Below, piece by piece: positions 12,598-19,965 of a DNA stretch of 32,642 nt (its first letter is position 1; each line of letters opens with the position of its first letter). The notes below the pieces were generated by a model. The model was not told the origin of the DNA. It did no database searches and was given only the letters and a program-made list of their open reading frames with translations. The translations under genes and the position numbers were made by a program. The DNA lies in assembly GCF_025965215.1 (NCBI RefSeq), contig NZ_JAOPXI010000135.1, forward strand, positions 1 to 32,642, read 5' to 3'. Origin of the DNA: Marmoricola sp. (lineage in GTDB: Bacteria; Actinomycetota; Actinomycetes; Propionibacteriales; Nocardioidaceae).

Positions 12598-14626
12598 GCT
12601 GTGGTGCCATCGCCGTCCGCACCCGCGCGGAGGCAGCCCGGCCCTGGCGGACCGACAAGCTCGATGGCGGCACGGTCGACGCGGCTGCGGGGACGCCGTC
12701 CGGGAGGCCGGGGACGGCGCCGGGGAGCGTGCGGAACAACCACAGCGACAACGTCCTCATCGCCGCCCAGTCGCCCGGAACAGTCCGCAGTGAGATCAGT
12801 CCTTCGTCGGGCGCAGCACCGCGTTCTTCGCGAACCACCAGGAGCTCGAGCGGTCGGGCCCCGCGCATCTCGACCTGGACATGAGTCTGGTCAGCCAGCA
12901 CCCAGAACGGGACGCGAGCCCGCATCCCGCCGACGGAGACGTCGACCAGTTCGCTGGCGAACCCGTTGACCGTCACGGTGCTGTTGACGGTGAACCGCGG
13001 CGCGTTGCGACGAGAGGACGCGTACTCGACGGCACGGATCCGACGCACCCCCAGCGTCACGGCGGTCGCCGCGATCAGCAGCCAGATGCCCGAGGCGACG
13101 GTTGCACCGGGGGTCGCCCGCCACGGAACCAGGCCCGCCAGGCCGACGGCGGCGTAGCCCAGGACGGCGACCAGGACGGCGAGCAGGACCTCGAGCACCC
13201 GCGGAACCCGGCTCTTGGTCCGTACGGCGCTCCCGGCCTTCGGCGTGACCTGGAGCTGCGGGCTCCGACGCGTCAGCAACCACCAGGCGCAAGACAGTCC
13301 GACCGGTATCCGCACCATCCGCAGGGCAAGTGCAGTGGTCCAGCTCAGCTGGTGCCGATAGAACCGCTTCGTTCCCCAGAGACGGATCGCGAACGTCGCC
13401 GAGAAGACCGCGGCGAAGGTCAGCGGCGGTGCGGTCGAGGTCTGCGCACCGGTCAGCAGCAGCGCCACCGGGACCATCAGGACCAGGACGGTGGCTGCAC
13501 CTTCGAGCCACCACAGCGATCCGGACAGGTACTCGTAGTAGTTGCGCCAGGACATCCCGCGCTTGGCTCCCCACAGCCCCTCCTTGACGAGGACCTGCAT
13601 CGCTCCGAGGCCCCAGCGTCGGCGTTGGAGCAGGTACTGCTCGGCGGTGCTCGGCGCCAGGCCGACGGCGAGCGTCTGGTGGTGGTACGCCGTACGCCAG
13701 CCGGCCCTGATCAGTGCGAGCGTGGTGTGCATGTCCGCGACGACCGTGTCGGTGGCGACCCCGCCGATCTCTCTGAGTGCGGCGGTGCGGACCACCGCGG
13801 TCGAACCGCACCAGAACGGTCCGGCCTCGGGATGGTTGCGTGCGGCCATGCGCACGTTGAAGAACAGGCCCTGCTCACCGTTGATGCCGTCGTCGTCGAA
13901 GGCTCCGGCGTTGTAGAAGCTCTGCGGACCCTGCACCAGGCCGATCCGGGGATCGGCGAACCAGCCGAGGGTCGAGGTGAGGAAGCCCTCCAACGGGACG
14001 TGGTCGCAGTCCAGCACGGCGAGCAGATCGATGTCCTCGGCGCCGGCCGCGGCTTCGTCGGCGATCAGGGCCAGCGCGTGGTTGAGATTGCCTGCCTTGG
14101 CGTGGTCGTGGACAGGGCGGCACACGTAGCGCGCGCCGTAGGTGCGGCAGATCTCGGCCACCCACGGTCGGTCGCCGTCGTCGAGCACCCACGTCTCGTG
14201 CGCAGGCTCCAGCGCGACGGCGGCGGCGATGGTCGGGGCGATCACCTCGGCCAGCTCGTCGTACGTCGGGATCAGGACAGCCACGCGCATGCCGTCCGGT
14301 GCCGCGGTCACCGGCGCAGGAGCGGAGGAGTCGATGTTCCACAGCGTGCCCAGCCGGAAGACCATGCCGATCAGCGGGATCGCCTCGAACGCGACCAGGA
14401 CGATGGCAGCGACCAAGTTCGGGCCCGAGGAAGGCAGGGTGAACACGACGCGCCAGGTGACGTAGCCGATGAGAGCGGTCAGTGCGGCCAGGCCACCCAG
14501 ATGGGCCATCACGCGGGAACGCCGCTCCTCGGCGCTGGGCGGGCCCAGCAGATCGGCCCAACCTGCGATCTCGCCGGGCGAGGAGGCGTGCTTCGGCGGG
14601 CGCGCGCTCAGGATGTCGATGGCCAT
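12590..14626 (-). CDS. BcsA-like family 2 glycosyltransferase with C-terminal PilZ domain
   Basis: This 678-residue membrane synthase probably polymerises and exports a polysaccharide from a nucleotide sugar. Two helices (about 42-92) precede the GT2 domain, which shows DDG (149-151), the metal-binding DCD (206-208), a catalytic-base Asp298 (VADMHTTL, where cellulose synthases usually read TED) and QRRRW (334-338). A block of further helices (about 370-530) follows. The C-terminal PilZ domain carries the cyclic-di-GMP motifs RxxxR (R540-NAP-R544) and DxSxxG (D562-G567). The product sugar is unknown; cellulose is possible but no bcsB- or bcsZ-like neighbour is present. It is first in an operon with the GGDEF-EAL gene. 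ATG 14626 has no strong Shine-Dalgarno; CATGGT lies exactly 6 bases upstream and could be a leaderless -10. Confidence 0.9.
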
Positions 14627-14677
14627 CCATCAACCATGATTCACACCAGGGCGATATGGGGCGAATATGGCCTAATT

Positions 14678-14691
14678 GGGACTAAAGTCCT
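14678..14691 (-). promoter_or_regulatory. DosR/DevR-like palindrome upstream of the exopolysaccharide operon
   Basis: GGGACTAAAGTCCT matches 13 of 14 bases of the GGGACTWWAGTCCC core of the mycobacterial DosR/DevR box (TTSGGGACTWWAGTCCCSAA); the outer bases match poorly. It lies 52-65 bases upstream of the glycosyltransferase start, in a locally AT-rich stretch. The repeats gcgatatgg (14651-14659) and gcgaatatgg (14661-14670) sit between it and the gene. Control by hypoxia or redox signals is an inference. Confidence 0.5.
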
Positions 14692-14721
14692 TGAAATTAC
14701 ATCCGATCGGCCTGCTCGGGC

Positions 14722-15204
14722 TCAGCGGCCGTCCTCGTTCAGGATCTGCTCCCGCAGGATGTCCGCGTGACCGGCGTGCCCGGAAAGCTCCCGCACCATG
14801 TGCACGTAGATCCAGCGCAGGTTCAGCGGACTCCTGCGGTTGTGCATCGCGAGGTCGTCCAGGGTGTAGCCCGCGGCGATCTCGCGAGCCTCGGCACACA
14901 CCTCGCGATAGCGCGCGATCACGCCCGCGACGCTGTCGTCGTCGGTGAACCCGAAGCTGCTGTCGATGTCGTCGGGCAGGCCCAGCTCGGCCCGCGTACG
15001 CCCGGCCAGCGCGACGTGGAACCAGACCTGTTCGACGAAGGTGGCGTGCTTGACCAATCCTATCGGCGTCGTCAGGGACGGCACCAGGCGCCGGCGCGCC
15101 TGTTCTTCGGTCAGACCCTCGAGTCCGGCGACGATCTCCTCGCGCGCGGCGTCGAGGAAACCGTCGAGCTGGGTGCGCTCCTCGGCGATATAGGTCGGTT
15201 CCAT
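14722..15204 (-). CDS. DinB-like (DUF664) four-helix-bundle protein
   Basis: The 160-residue protein has the layout of the DinB/DUF664 superfamily. It opens with a long helix (EERTQLDGFLDAAREEIVAG). The LVKHATFVEQVWFH segment supplies a His at about residue 53, and YVHMVRELSGHAGHADILRE near the C-terminus supplies the paired His residues; together these form the usual three-histidine metal site. Family members include mycothiol- or bacillithiol-dependent S-transferases and maleylpyruvate isomerase relatives, so a thiol-dependent detoxification role is possible but unproven. ATG 15204 is placed exactly 6 bases after a TACGCT hexamer, so the transcript is probably leaderless. The gene is divergent from the epimerase gene. 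Confidence 0.87.
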   Translation of the reverse strand: MEPTYIAEERTQLDGFLDAAREEIVAGLEGLTEEQARRRLVPSLTTPIGLVKHATFVEQVWFHVALAGRTRAELGLPDDIDSSFGFTDDDSVAGVIARYREVCAEAREIAAGYTLDDLAMHNRRSPLNLRWIYVHMVRELSGHAGHADILREQILNEDGR

Positions 15205-15210
15205 GGCGTC

Positions 15211-15216
15211 AGCGTA
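15211..15216 (-). promoter_or_regulatory. -10 hexamer of leaderless promoter for the DinB-like gene
   Basis: On the minus strand TACGCT (TAnnnT) is followed by GACGCC and then the ATG, the same 6-base geometry seen before ligA, gatC and the divergent epimerase gene. Confidence 0.6.
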
Positions 15217-15256
15217 ATGACGGTCACGTTCCCGCGCGCGGCATCGGTGGCACCCC

Positions 15257-15262
15257 TAACCT
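15257..15262 (+). promoter_or_regulatory. -10 hexamer of leaderless promoter for the epimerase gene
   Basis: TAACCT is followed by exactly 6 bases (CTCCCC) and the ATG at 15269. No Shine-Dalgarno sequence is present. It is about 40 bases from the opposing -10 of the DinB-like gene. Confidence 0.6.
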
Positions 15263-15268
15263 CTCCCC

Positions 15269-16336
15269 ATGAGGAACATCGATCCCACGGCGCCGGTCCT
15301 GGTCACGGGCGGCAGCGGGTACGTCGCGAGCTGGGTCGTGCGCTACCTCCTGGAAGACGGGAAGACGGTGCGCGCGACCGTGCGCGACCCGAAGAAGAAG
15401 AACGGCCTCGAGCACCTGCACGCGCTGGCCGAGGAGCACCCGGGCCGCCTGACGTTGCACCGCGCCGAGCTGCTCGAGCCCGGCAGCTTCACCGACGCGA
15501 TGGTGGGGTGCGAGCTCGTCATCCACACCGCGTCGCCGTTCCTGCTCGGCAAGGTGAAGAACCCGCAGAAGCAGCTGATCGCGCCGGCCCTCGAAGGCAC
15601 CCGCAACGTGCTGGCGAGCGTGAACGAGGTTGACTCGGTCAAACGCGTGGTGCTCACCAGCAGCGTCGTGGCCATCTACGGGGACACTATCGAGATGGTC
15701 GGCAAGGACACTTTCACCGAGGACGACTGGAACACGACCAGTACCCCGACCCACCAGGAGTACTCCTACTCCAAGACGGTGGCCGAGCGGGAAGCCTGGG
15801 ACATCCAGGCCGACCAGGACCGGTGGGACCTGGTCACCATCCATCCCGGACTGGTGCTCGGCCCGGCGCTGACCACGGTGAGCAAGTCCGGGTCGATGGC
15901 GACGATGAACCACTTCACCGACTTCAGTCTCGCCGGCGGAGCCCCGGCGATGGAGCTCGGCGTGGTCGACGTCCGCGACGTCGCCCGGGCACACATCGCT
16001 GCCGGCTTCACCCCCGAGGCGCACGGGCGTTACATCACCAACGCGGAGTCGATGAGCATGCTGCAGATCGGGCGAGCGCTGCGCGAGAAGTTCGGGTACC
16101 GCCCGTCGTTCCCGCTGTTCGAGGCCCCGAAGCTGCTGATCAAGCTCGGGGCACCGGCGGCCGGGCTGACCCGCAAGTACGTCGAGTTGAACGTCGGGTA
16201 CCCGCTGCGCTTCGACAACTCGCGGACGGTTCGCGAGCTCGGGATCAACTTCCGCCCCGGCGCGGAATCCGTCGTCGAGCACTTCCAGCAGATGATCGAC
16301 GACGGGATGGTCAAGGCCGTGGGCTCGGCCCGCTAG
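15269..16336 (+). CDS. NAD-dependent epimerase/dihydroflavonol-4-reductase-like extended SDR
   Basis: The 355-residue protein has a Rossmann fold. The nucleotide-binding loop at residues 13-20 reads TGGSGYVA, with Ala where the final Gly of TGxxGxxG normally stands. An arginine-rich stretch after beta-2 (TVRATVRDPKKK) hints at NADPH preference. The catalytic pair is Y165-SYS-K169, preceded by the VVLTSSVVAIYG serine region. The C-terminal substrate domain is typical of dihydroflavonol-4-reductase, cinnamoyl-CoA reductase and 3-beta-HSD relatives, so the reaction is probably NAD(P)H-dependent reduction of a carbonyl. The substrate is not evident. It is cytoplasmic. The start is supported by the leaderless TAACCT hexamer. 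Confidence 0.88.
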   Translation: MRNIDPTAPVLVTGGSGYVASWVVRYLLEDGKTVRATVRDPKKKNGLEHLHALAEEHPGRLTLHRAELLEPGSFTDAMVGCELVIHTASPFLLGKVKNPQKQLIAPALEGTRNVLASVNEVDSVKRVVLTSSVVAIYGDTIEMVGKDTFTEDDWNTTSTPTHQEYSYSKTVAEREAWDIQADQDRWDLVTIHPGLVLGPALTTVSKSGSMATMNHFTDFSLAGGAPAMELGVVDVRDVARAHIAAGFTPEAHGRYITNAESMSMLQIGRALREKFGYRPSFPLFEAPKLLIKLGAPAAGLTRKYVELNVGYPLRFDNSRTVRELGINFRPGAESVVEHFQQMIDDGMVKAVGSAR

Positions 16337-16354
16337 GGCCGTGCTCGCCGCGGT

Positions 16355-16373
16355 CATCGAGCTTGCCGAGATG
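16355..16373 (+). repeat. REP-like element, copy 1 (CATC/GATG arms)
   Basis: CATCGAGCTTGCCGAGATG has 4-base complementary ends around an 11-base core, GAGCTTGCCGA. A second element in gatA (18215-18233) has the related core GAGCCTGTCGA with different complementary ends. Similar short elements are scattered through many actinobacterial genomes. This copy lies in the 77-base gap between the epimerase gene and gatC. Confidence 0.55.
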
Positions 16374-16401
16374 TGCTGACGGGCGCACAGTCCGAGCACC
16401 C

Positions 16402-16407
16402 TAGGAT
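16402..16407 (+). promoter_or_regulatory. -10 hexamer of leaderless gatC promoter
   Basis: TAGGAT (TAnnnT) is followed by TGGCGC and then the gatC ATG at 16414. The predicted first transcribed base is the A of the ATG. It would drive gatC-gatA-gatB. Confidence 0.65.
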
Positions 16408-16413
16408 TGGCGC

Positions 16414-16713
16414 ATGCCTGAGATTTCCCGTGACGAGGTGCGCCATCTGGCCGATCTCGCCCGGATCGAGCTCGACGACGCCGAGCTCGACCACCTTGCT
16501 CCCCAGCTCTCCGTGATCCTCGAGAGCATCGCCTCGATCGCCGGTGTCGCGGCCGCGGACATCCCGCCGACGTCGCACGCGCTTCCGCTGACCAACGTGT
16601 ATCGCGACGACGTCGTCGTACCGTGCCTCACCGCGGAGCAGGCCCTCTCCGGCGCGCCGGCGAGCGAACAGCAGCGGTTCTCGGTGCCGAGGATCCTGGG
16701 AGACGAGCAGTGA
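16414..16713 (+). CDS. gatC: Asp/Glu-tRNA amidotransferase subunit C
   Basis: GatC is the small (99-residue) subunit that wraps around GatA and stabilises the GatCAB complex, which converts Glu-tRNA(Gln) and/or Asp-tRNA(Asn) to the amide forms. The family pattern is clear: [17 protein letters not shown] at the N-terminus, a helical [15 protein letters not shown] segment, then a C-terminal extended part with [15 protein letters not shown]. It is first in a three-gene operon, its stop overlapping the gatA GTG by 4 bases (GTGA). No ribosome binding site is visible, consistent with a leaderless transcript from the TAGGAT hexamer. Confidence 0.96.
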   Translation: MPEISRDEVRHLADLARIELDDAELDHLAPQLSVILESIASIAGVAAADIPPTSHALPLTNVYRDDVVVPCLTAEQALSGAPASEQQRFSVPRILGDEQ

Positions 16714-18251
16714 CTCTCCTGAAGAAGAGTGCTGCGGAGTTCGCAGCGATGCTCGCCGCGGGCGACGTCACGAGCGTCGAGCTCACCCAGGCGTGCCTGG
16801 ACCGCATCGCCGCCGTCGACGGGGCCGTGCACTCGTTCCTGTACGTCGACGCCGAGGGTGCGCTTGCGCAGGCCGCCGCCTCCGACGCCCGCCGGGCGGC
16901 CGGTACGCCGGCCTCCGAGCTCGACGGCGTGCCGATCGCTGTCAAGGACGTCCTGGCCACCCAGGGGCTGCCCACCACCTGCGGCTCGAAGATCCTCGAA
17001 GGCTGGATCCCGCCGTACGACGCCACGGTGGTCGCGCGCCTGAAGGCCGCCGGCCTGCCGATCCTCGGCAAGACCAACATGGACGAGTTCGCGATGGGCT
17101 CCTCGACCGAGCACTCCGCCTACGGGCCGACGCACAACCCCTGGGACCTCGACCGGATCCCGGGTGGTTCGGGTGGCGGCTCGGCCGCCGCGGTGGCGGC
17201 GTTCGAGGCTCCGCTCGCGATCGGTACCGACACCGGCGGCTCGATCCGCCAGCCGGGCGCGGTCACCGGCACCGTGGGCCTCAAGCCCACCTACGGCGGT
17301 ATCTCGCGCTACGGCCTGGTCGCGATGGCGAACTCCCTGGACCAGGTCGGCCCGGTCACCCGGACCGTGCTCGACTCCGCCCTGCTGCACGAAGTGATCG
17401 GCGGGCACGACCCGCTCGACTCGACCAGCATCGACCAGCCGCTGCCGGCGCTCGTCGCCGCAGCGCGCGACGGTGCCTCGGGTGACCTGAGCGGGCTGCG
17501 GGTCGGCGTCATCGCCGAGCTCCGCGGTGAGGGGTACCAGGCGGGTGTCCAGCAGCGCTTCGACGAAGCCGTCGCGCTGCTCGTCGGAGCCGGTGCCGAG
17601 GTGGTCGAGGTCTCCTGCCCGAGCTTCGCGCACGCGCTGGCCGCCTACTACCTGATCATGCCGAGCGAGGCGTCCTCGAACCTCGCACGCTTCGACGCGA
17701 TGCGCTACGGCCTGCGGGTGGTCCCCGACGGTGACCCGAGCGCCGAGGACGTGATGCGCGCGACCCGCGATGCCGGTTTCGGTGACGAGGTGAAGCGCCG
17801 GATCATCCTGGGCACCTATGCCCTGTCCAGCGGCTACTACGACGCCTACTACGGACAGGCACAGAAGGTGCGCACGCTGATCAGCCAGGACTTTGCTGCT
17901 GCGTTCGACCTCGCCGACGTGCTCGTCTCACCCACCGCCCCGACCACGGCGTTCAGGATCGGGGAGAAGCTCGACGACCCGCTCGCGATGTACCTCAACG
18001 ACGTCGCCACGATCCCGGCGAACCTGGCCGGGATCCCCGGAATCTCGATCCCCGCCGGGCTGGCACCCGAGGACGGCCTGCCGGTGGGCTTCCAGGTGCT
18101 CGCACCCGCGCTGGCAGACGATCGCCTCTACCGGGTCGGCGCTGCGCTCGAAGCCCTGCTGGAGAAGCAGTGGGGCGCGCCGCTGCTGAGCCAGGCACCC
18201 GAGCTGACCCCGGCGGTTGAGCCTGTCGAAACCTCAGGAGGTGCCGCATGA
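16710..18251 (+). CDS. gatA: Asp/Glu-tRNA amidotransferase subunit A (amidase)
   Basis: GatA releases ammonia from glutamine or asparagine for transfer to the misacylated tRNA. The 513-residue protein has the amidase-signature catalytic set Lys79 (PIAVKD), cis-Ser154 and nucleophile Ser178 ([11 protein letters not shown]), with the glycine/serine loop [12 protein letters not shown] (151-161). GTG 16710 overlaps the gatC stop and is preceded by GGGAGA; an in-frame start further upstream at 16623 would lie wholly inside gatC and is rejected. The C-terminal tail (about residues 500-513) reads [12 protein letters not shown]. It is partly encoded by a 19-base REP-like element at 18215-18233 and looks like an insertion-derived extension past the conserved fold. 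The stop overlaps the gatB ATG by 4 bases. Confidence 0.97.
   Translation: MTLLKKSAAEFAAMLAAGDVTSVELTQACLDRIAAVDGAVHSFLYVDAEGALAQAAASDARRAAGTPASELDGVPIAVKDVLATQGLPTTCGSKILEGWIPPYDATVVARLKAAGLPILGKTNMDEFAMGSSTEHSAYGPTHNPWDLDRIPGGSGGGSAAAVAAFEAPLAIGTDTGGSIRQPGAVTGTVGLKPTYGGISRYGLVAMANSLDQVGPVTRTVLDSALLHEVIGGHDPLDSTSIDQPLPALVAAARDGASGDLSGLRVGVIAELRGEGYQAGVQQRFDEAVALLVGAGAEVVEVSCPSFAHALAAYYLIMPSEASSNLARFDAMRYGLRVVPDGDPSAEDVMRATRDAGFGDEVKRRIILGTYALSSGYYDAYYGQAQKVRTLISQDFAAAFDLADVLVSPTAPTTAFRIGEKLDDPLAMYLNDVATIPANLAGIPGISIPAGLAPEDGLPVGFQVLAPALADDRLYRVGAALEALLEKQWGAPLLSQAPELTPAVEPVETSGGAA
18215..18233 (+). repeat. REP-like element, copy 2, inside the 3' end of gatA
   Basis: GGTTGAGCCTGTCGAAACC has complementary ends GGTT/AACC around an 11-base core related to copy 1 (GAGCYTGYCGA). 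It encodes V-E-P-V-E-T in the gatA tail. It ends 2 bases before the AGGAGGT ribosome binding site of gatB, so folding could affect gatB translation. Confidence 0.6.
18236..18242 (+). promoter_or_regulatory. gatB: Strong Shine-Dalgarno of gatB
   Basis: AGGAGGT stands 5 bases before the gatB ATG and lies inside the last codons of gatA. It is the strongest ribosome binding site in this operon, which otherwise relies on overlap (gatA) or on a leaderless start (gatC). Confidence 0.75.
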
Positions 18252-19744
18252 CCACCACCCTCATGTCCTACGACGACGCCATCGCGGCCTTCGACCCGGC
18301 CATGGGCCTGGAGGTCCACGTCGAACTCAACACGGCCACCAAGATGTTCTGCGGTTGCCCGACCGAGTTCGGTGCGGAGCCCAACACCCAGACCTGCCCG
18401 ACCTGCCTGGGCCTGCCGGGCTCGCTGCCGGTGGTGAACCGGAAGGCCGTCGAATCGGCGATCCGGATCGGGCTCGCCCTGAACTGCGAGATCGCCGCCT
18501 GGTGCCGGTTCGCCCGGAAGAACTACTTCTACCCGGACATGCCGAAGAACTTCCAGACCTCGCAGTACGACGAGCCGATCGCTTTCGACGGTTTCCTCGA
18601 CGTCGAGGTGGAGGGGGAGACCTTCAGGGTCGAGATCGAGCGCGCCCACATGGAGGAGGACACCGGGAAGTCGCTGCACGTCGGTGGTTCGACCGGTCGG
18701 ATCCAGGGTGCCGACTACTCCCTGGTCGACTACAACCGCGCCGGTATCCCGCTGATCGAGATCGTCACCCGCCCGATCACCGGAATGGGGGCGAAGGCCC
18801 CCGCCGTGGCGCGCGCGTACGTGGCGACCCTGCGCGACCTGCTGCTCGGGCTGGGGGTGTCCGACGTCCGGATGGAGCAGGGCTCGATGCGGTGCGACGT
18901 CAACCTGTCGCTGGCACCGAGCGGGAGCGACAAACTGGGCACGCGCACCGAGACCAAGAACGTCAACTCGCTGCGCTCGGTCGAACGGGCCGCCCGCTAC
19001 GAGGTCTCGCGCCAGGCGACCCTGCTCAGCGCGGGGGAGTCGATCCTGCAGGAGACCCGGCACTGGCACGAGGACACCGGGGTCACGACCTCGGGCCGCG
19101 AGAAGTCCGATGCCGACGACTACCGCTACTTCCCCGAGCCCGATCTGGTGCCGATGGCGCCGCCGACCGAGTGGGTCGAGGAGCTGCGGGCCGCCCTGCC
19201 CGAGCCGTTGCGTGTGCAGCGGGCCAGGCTCCAAGCCGTCTGGGGCTTCACCGATCTGGAGATGCGCGACGTCGTGGCGTCCGACGCCGTCGGCCTGATC
19301 GAGCAGACTGTGACGGCCGGGTCCTCGGCGCAGGCGGCCCGCAAGTGGTGGGTCTCCGAGCTCACCCGCCGGGCCAACGAGGACGGCATCGAGCTCGCCG
19401 AGCTGCCGATCACACCGCAGCAGGTCGCGCGGATCCAGGCACTGGTCGACGAGGGCTCGATCAACGACAAGCTGGCGCGCCAGGTATTCGACGGCGTACT
19501 GGCCGGCGAGGGTGAGCCGGATGGCGTCGTGGCCGCCCGCGGGCTTGCGGTCGTCTCCGACGACGCAGCGCTCGGCGAGGCCGTCGACCGTGCCATCGCT
19601 GCCAACCCGGACGTCGCCGAGAAGATCCGCGACGGCAAGGTGGCTGCCGCGGGAGCGCTCATCGGCGCCGTGATGGCCCAGATGCGTGGACAGGCCGATG
19701 CCGGGCGGGTCCGTGAGCTGATCCTGGAGAAGCTTGCACCCTAG
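18248..19744 (+). CDS. gatB: Asp/Glu-tRNA amidotransferase subunit B
   Basis: GatB binds the misacylated tRNA and activates the Glu or Asp side chain with ATP before amidation. The 498-residue protein shows the cradle-domain GLEVHVEL (20-27), a zinc site with Cys35, Cys37, Cys50 and Cys53 (CGC...CPTC), and the [18 protein letters not shown] signature. [13 protein letters not shown] and the C-terminal helical plus YqeY-like tail ([25 protein letters not shown]) follow. It overlaps gatA by 4 bases (ATGA). Only the GatCAB complex is encoded here; whether the cell uses it for Gln, Asn or both depends on glnS and asnS, which are not in the window. Confidence 0.97.
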   Translation: MTTTLMSYDDAIAAFDPAMGLEVHVELNTATKMFCGCPTEFGAEPNTQTCPTCLGLPGSLPVVNRKAVESAIRIGLALNCEIAAWCRFARKNYFYPDMPKNFQTSQYDEPIAFDGFLDVEVEGETFRVEIERAHMEEDTGKSLHVGGSTGRIQGADYSLVDYNRAGIPLIEIVTRPITGMGAKAPAVARAYVATLRDLLLGLGVSDVRMEQGSMRCDVNLSLAPSGSDKLGTRTETKNVNSLRSVERAARYEVSRQATLLSAGESILQETRHWHEDTGVTTSGREKSDADDYRYFPEPDLVPMAPPTEWVEELRAALPEPLRVQRARLQAVWGFTDLEMRDVVASDAVGLIEQTVTAGSSAQAARKWWVSELTRRANEDGIELAELPITPQQVARIQALVDEGSINDKLARQVFDGVLAGEGEPDGVVAARGLAVVSDDAALGEAVDRAIAANPDVAEKIRDGKVAAAGALIGAVMAQMRGQADAGRVRELILEKLAP

Positions 19745-19750
19745 ATCCGA

Positions 19751-19759
19751 TGCTAGTCT
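19751..19759 (+). promoter_or_regulatory. Extended -10 promoter ahead of the cobalamin riboswitch
   Basis: TGCTAGTCT combines the TGn extension with a TAnnnT hexamer (19754-19759), 7 bases after the gatB stop. The predicted transcription start is near 19766, just before the riboswitch. No convincing -35 was found. Confidence 0.5.
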
Positions 19760-19765
19760 CAGCCC

Positions 19766-19890
19766 GTTCCTCGCTTTGAGGAGCTGCACCATCCGCCACG
19801 TCCGTGGTCGGGGAAAGCCGGTCGAATCCCGGCGCCGACCCGCAACCGTAGGTCGCATTCGTGCGACGAGTCGGAGCACCCGCCACGCGA
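19766..19890 (+). promoter_or_regulatory. Cobalamin (vitamin B12) riboswitch aptamer
   Basis: The 222-base leader between gatB and the next gene holds the hallmarks of the cobalamin riboswitch. GGGAAAGCCGGTCGAATCC (19811-19829) corresponds to the conserved GGGAA...GGTGcGAAtCC element, and the following GCCGACCCGCAACCGTA (19834-19850) to the conserved GCnGaCCCGCaAC core. A 6-bp hairpin with a TTCG loop (GTCGCA/TGCGAC, 19852-19867) comes next, then a B12-box-like AGTCGGAGCACCCGCC (19869-19884). Binding of adenosyl- or other cobalamin normally represses the downstream gene. Position and orientation tie it to the secreted toroid protein at 19966. The outer boundaries are approximate. Confidence 0.88.
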
Positions 19891-19920
19891 CGTCTTTGCA
19901 CACACGCTGTCGTGGAAAAC

Positions 19921-19943
19921 AGCGGTGGCATGCCGCCGCCGCT
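19921..19943 (+). promoter_or_regulatory. Hairpin in the presumed expression platform
   Basis: A 9-bp stem with one G-U pair (19921-19929 with 19935-19943, 5-base loop) lies between the aptamer and the GGAAGG ribosome binding site (19952-19957). The palindrome AGGGCCCT (19955-19962) overlaps that site. With no T-run, control is more likely at translation initiation than termination. Confidence 0.45.
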
Positions 19944-19965
19944 GAGCAGCCGGAAGGGCCCTCCC

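Noticed and set aside
16623-16709. In-frame upstream start for gatA inside gatC
   Set aside because: GTG 16710 overlaps the gatC stop, has a GGGAGA upstream, and gives catalytic residues at the usual family positions (Lys79, Ser154, Ser178).
19811-19850. tRNA-like T-loop (GTCGAATCC)
   Set aside because: There is no cloverleaf around it. The sequence belongs to the conserved cobalamin aptamer core.
19861-19965. GTG 19861 as start of the toroid protein
   Set aside because: It lies inside the cobalamin riboswitch. ATG 19966 has GGAAGG and opens a signal peptide.
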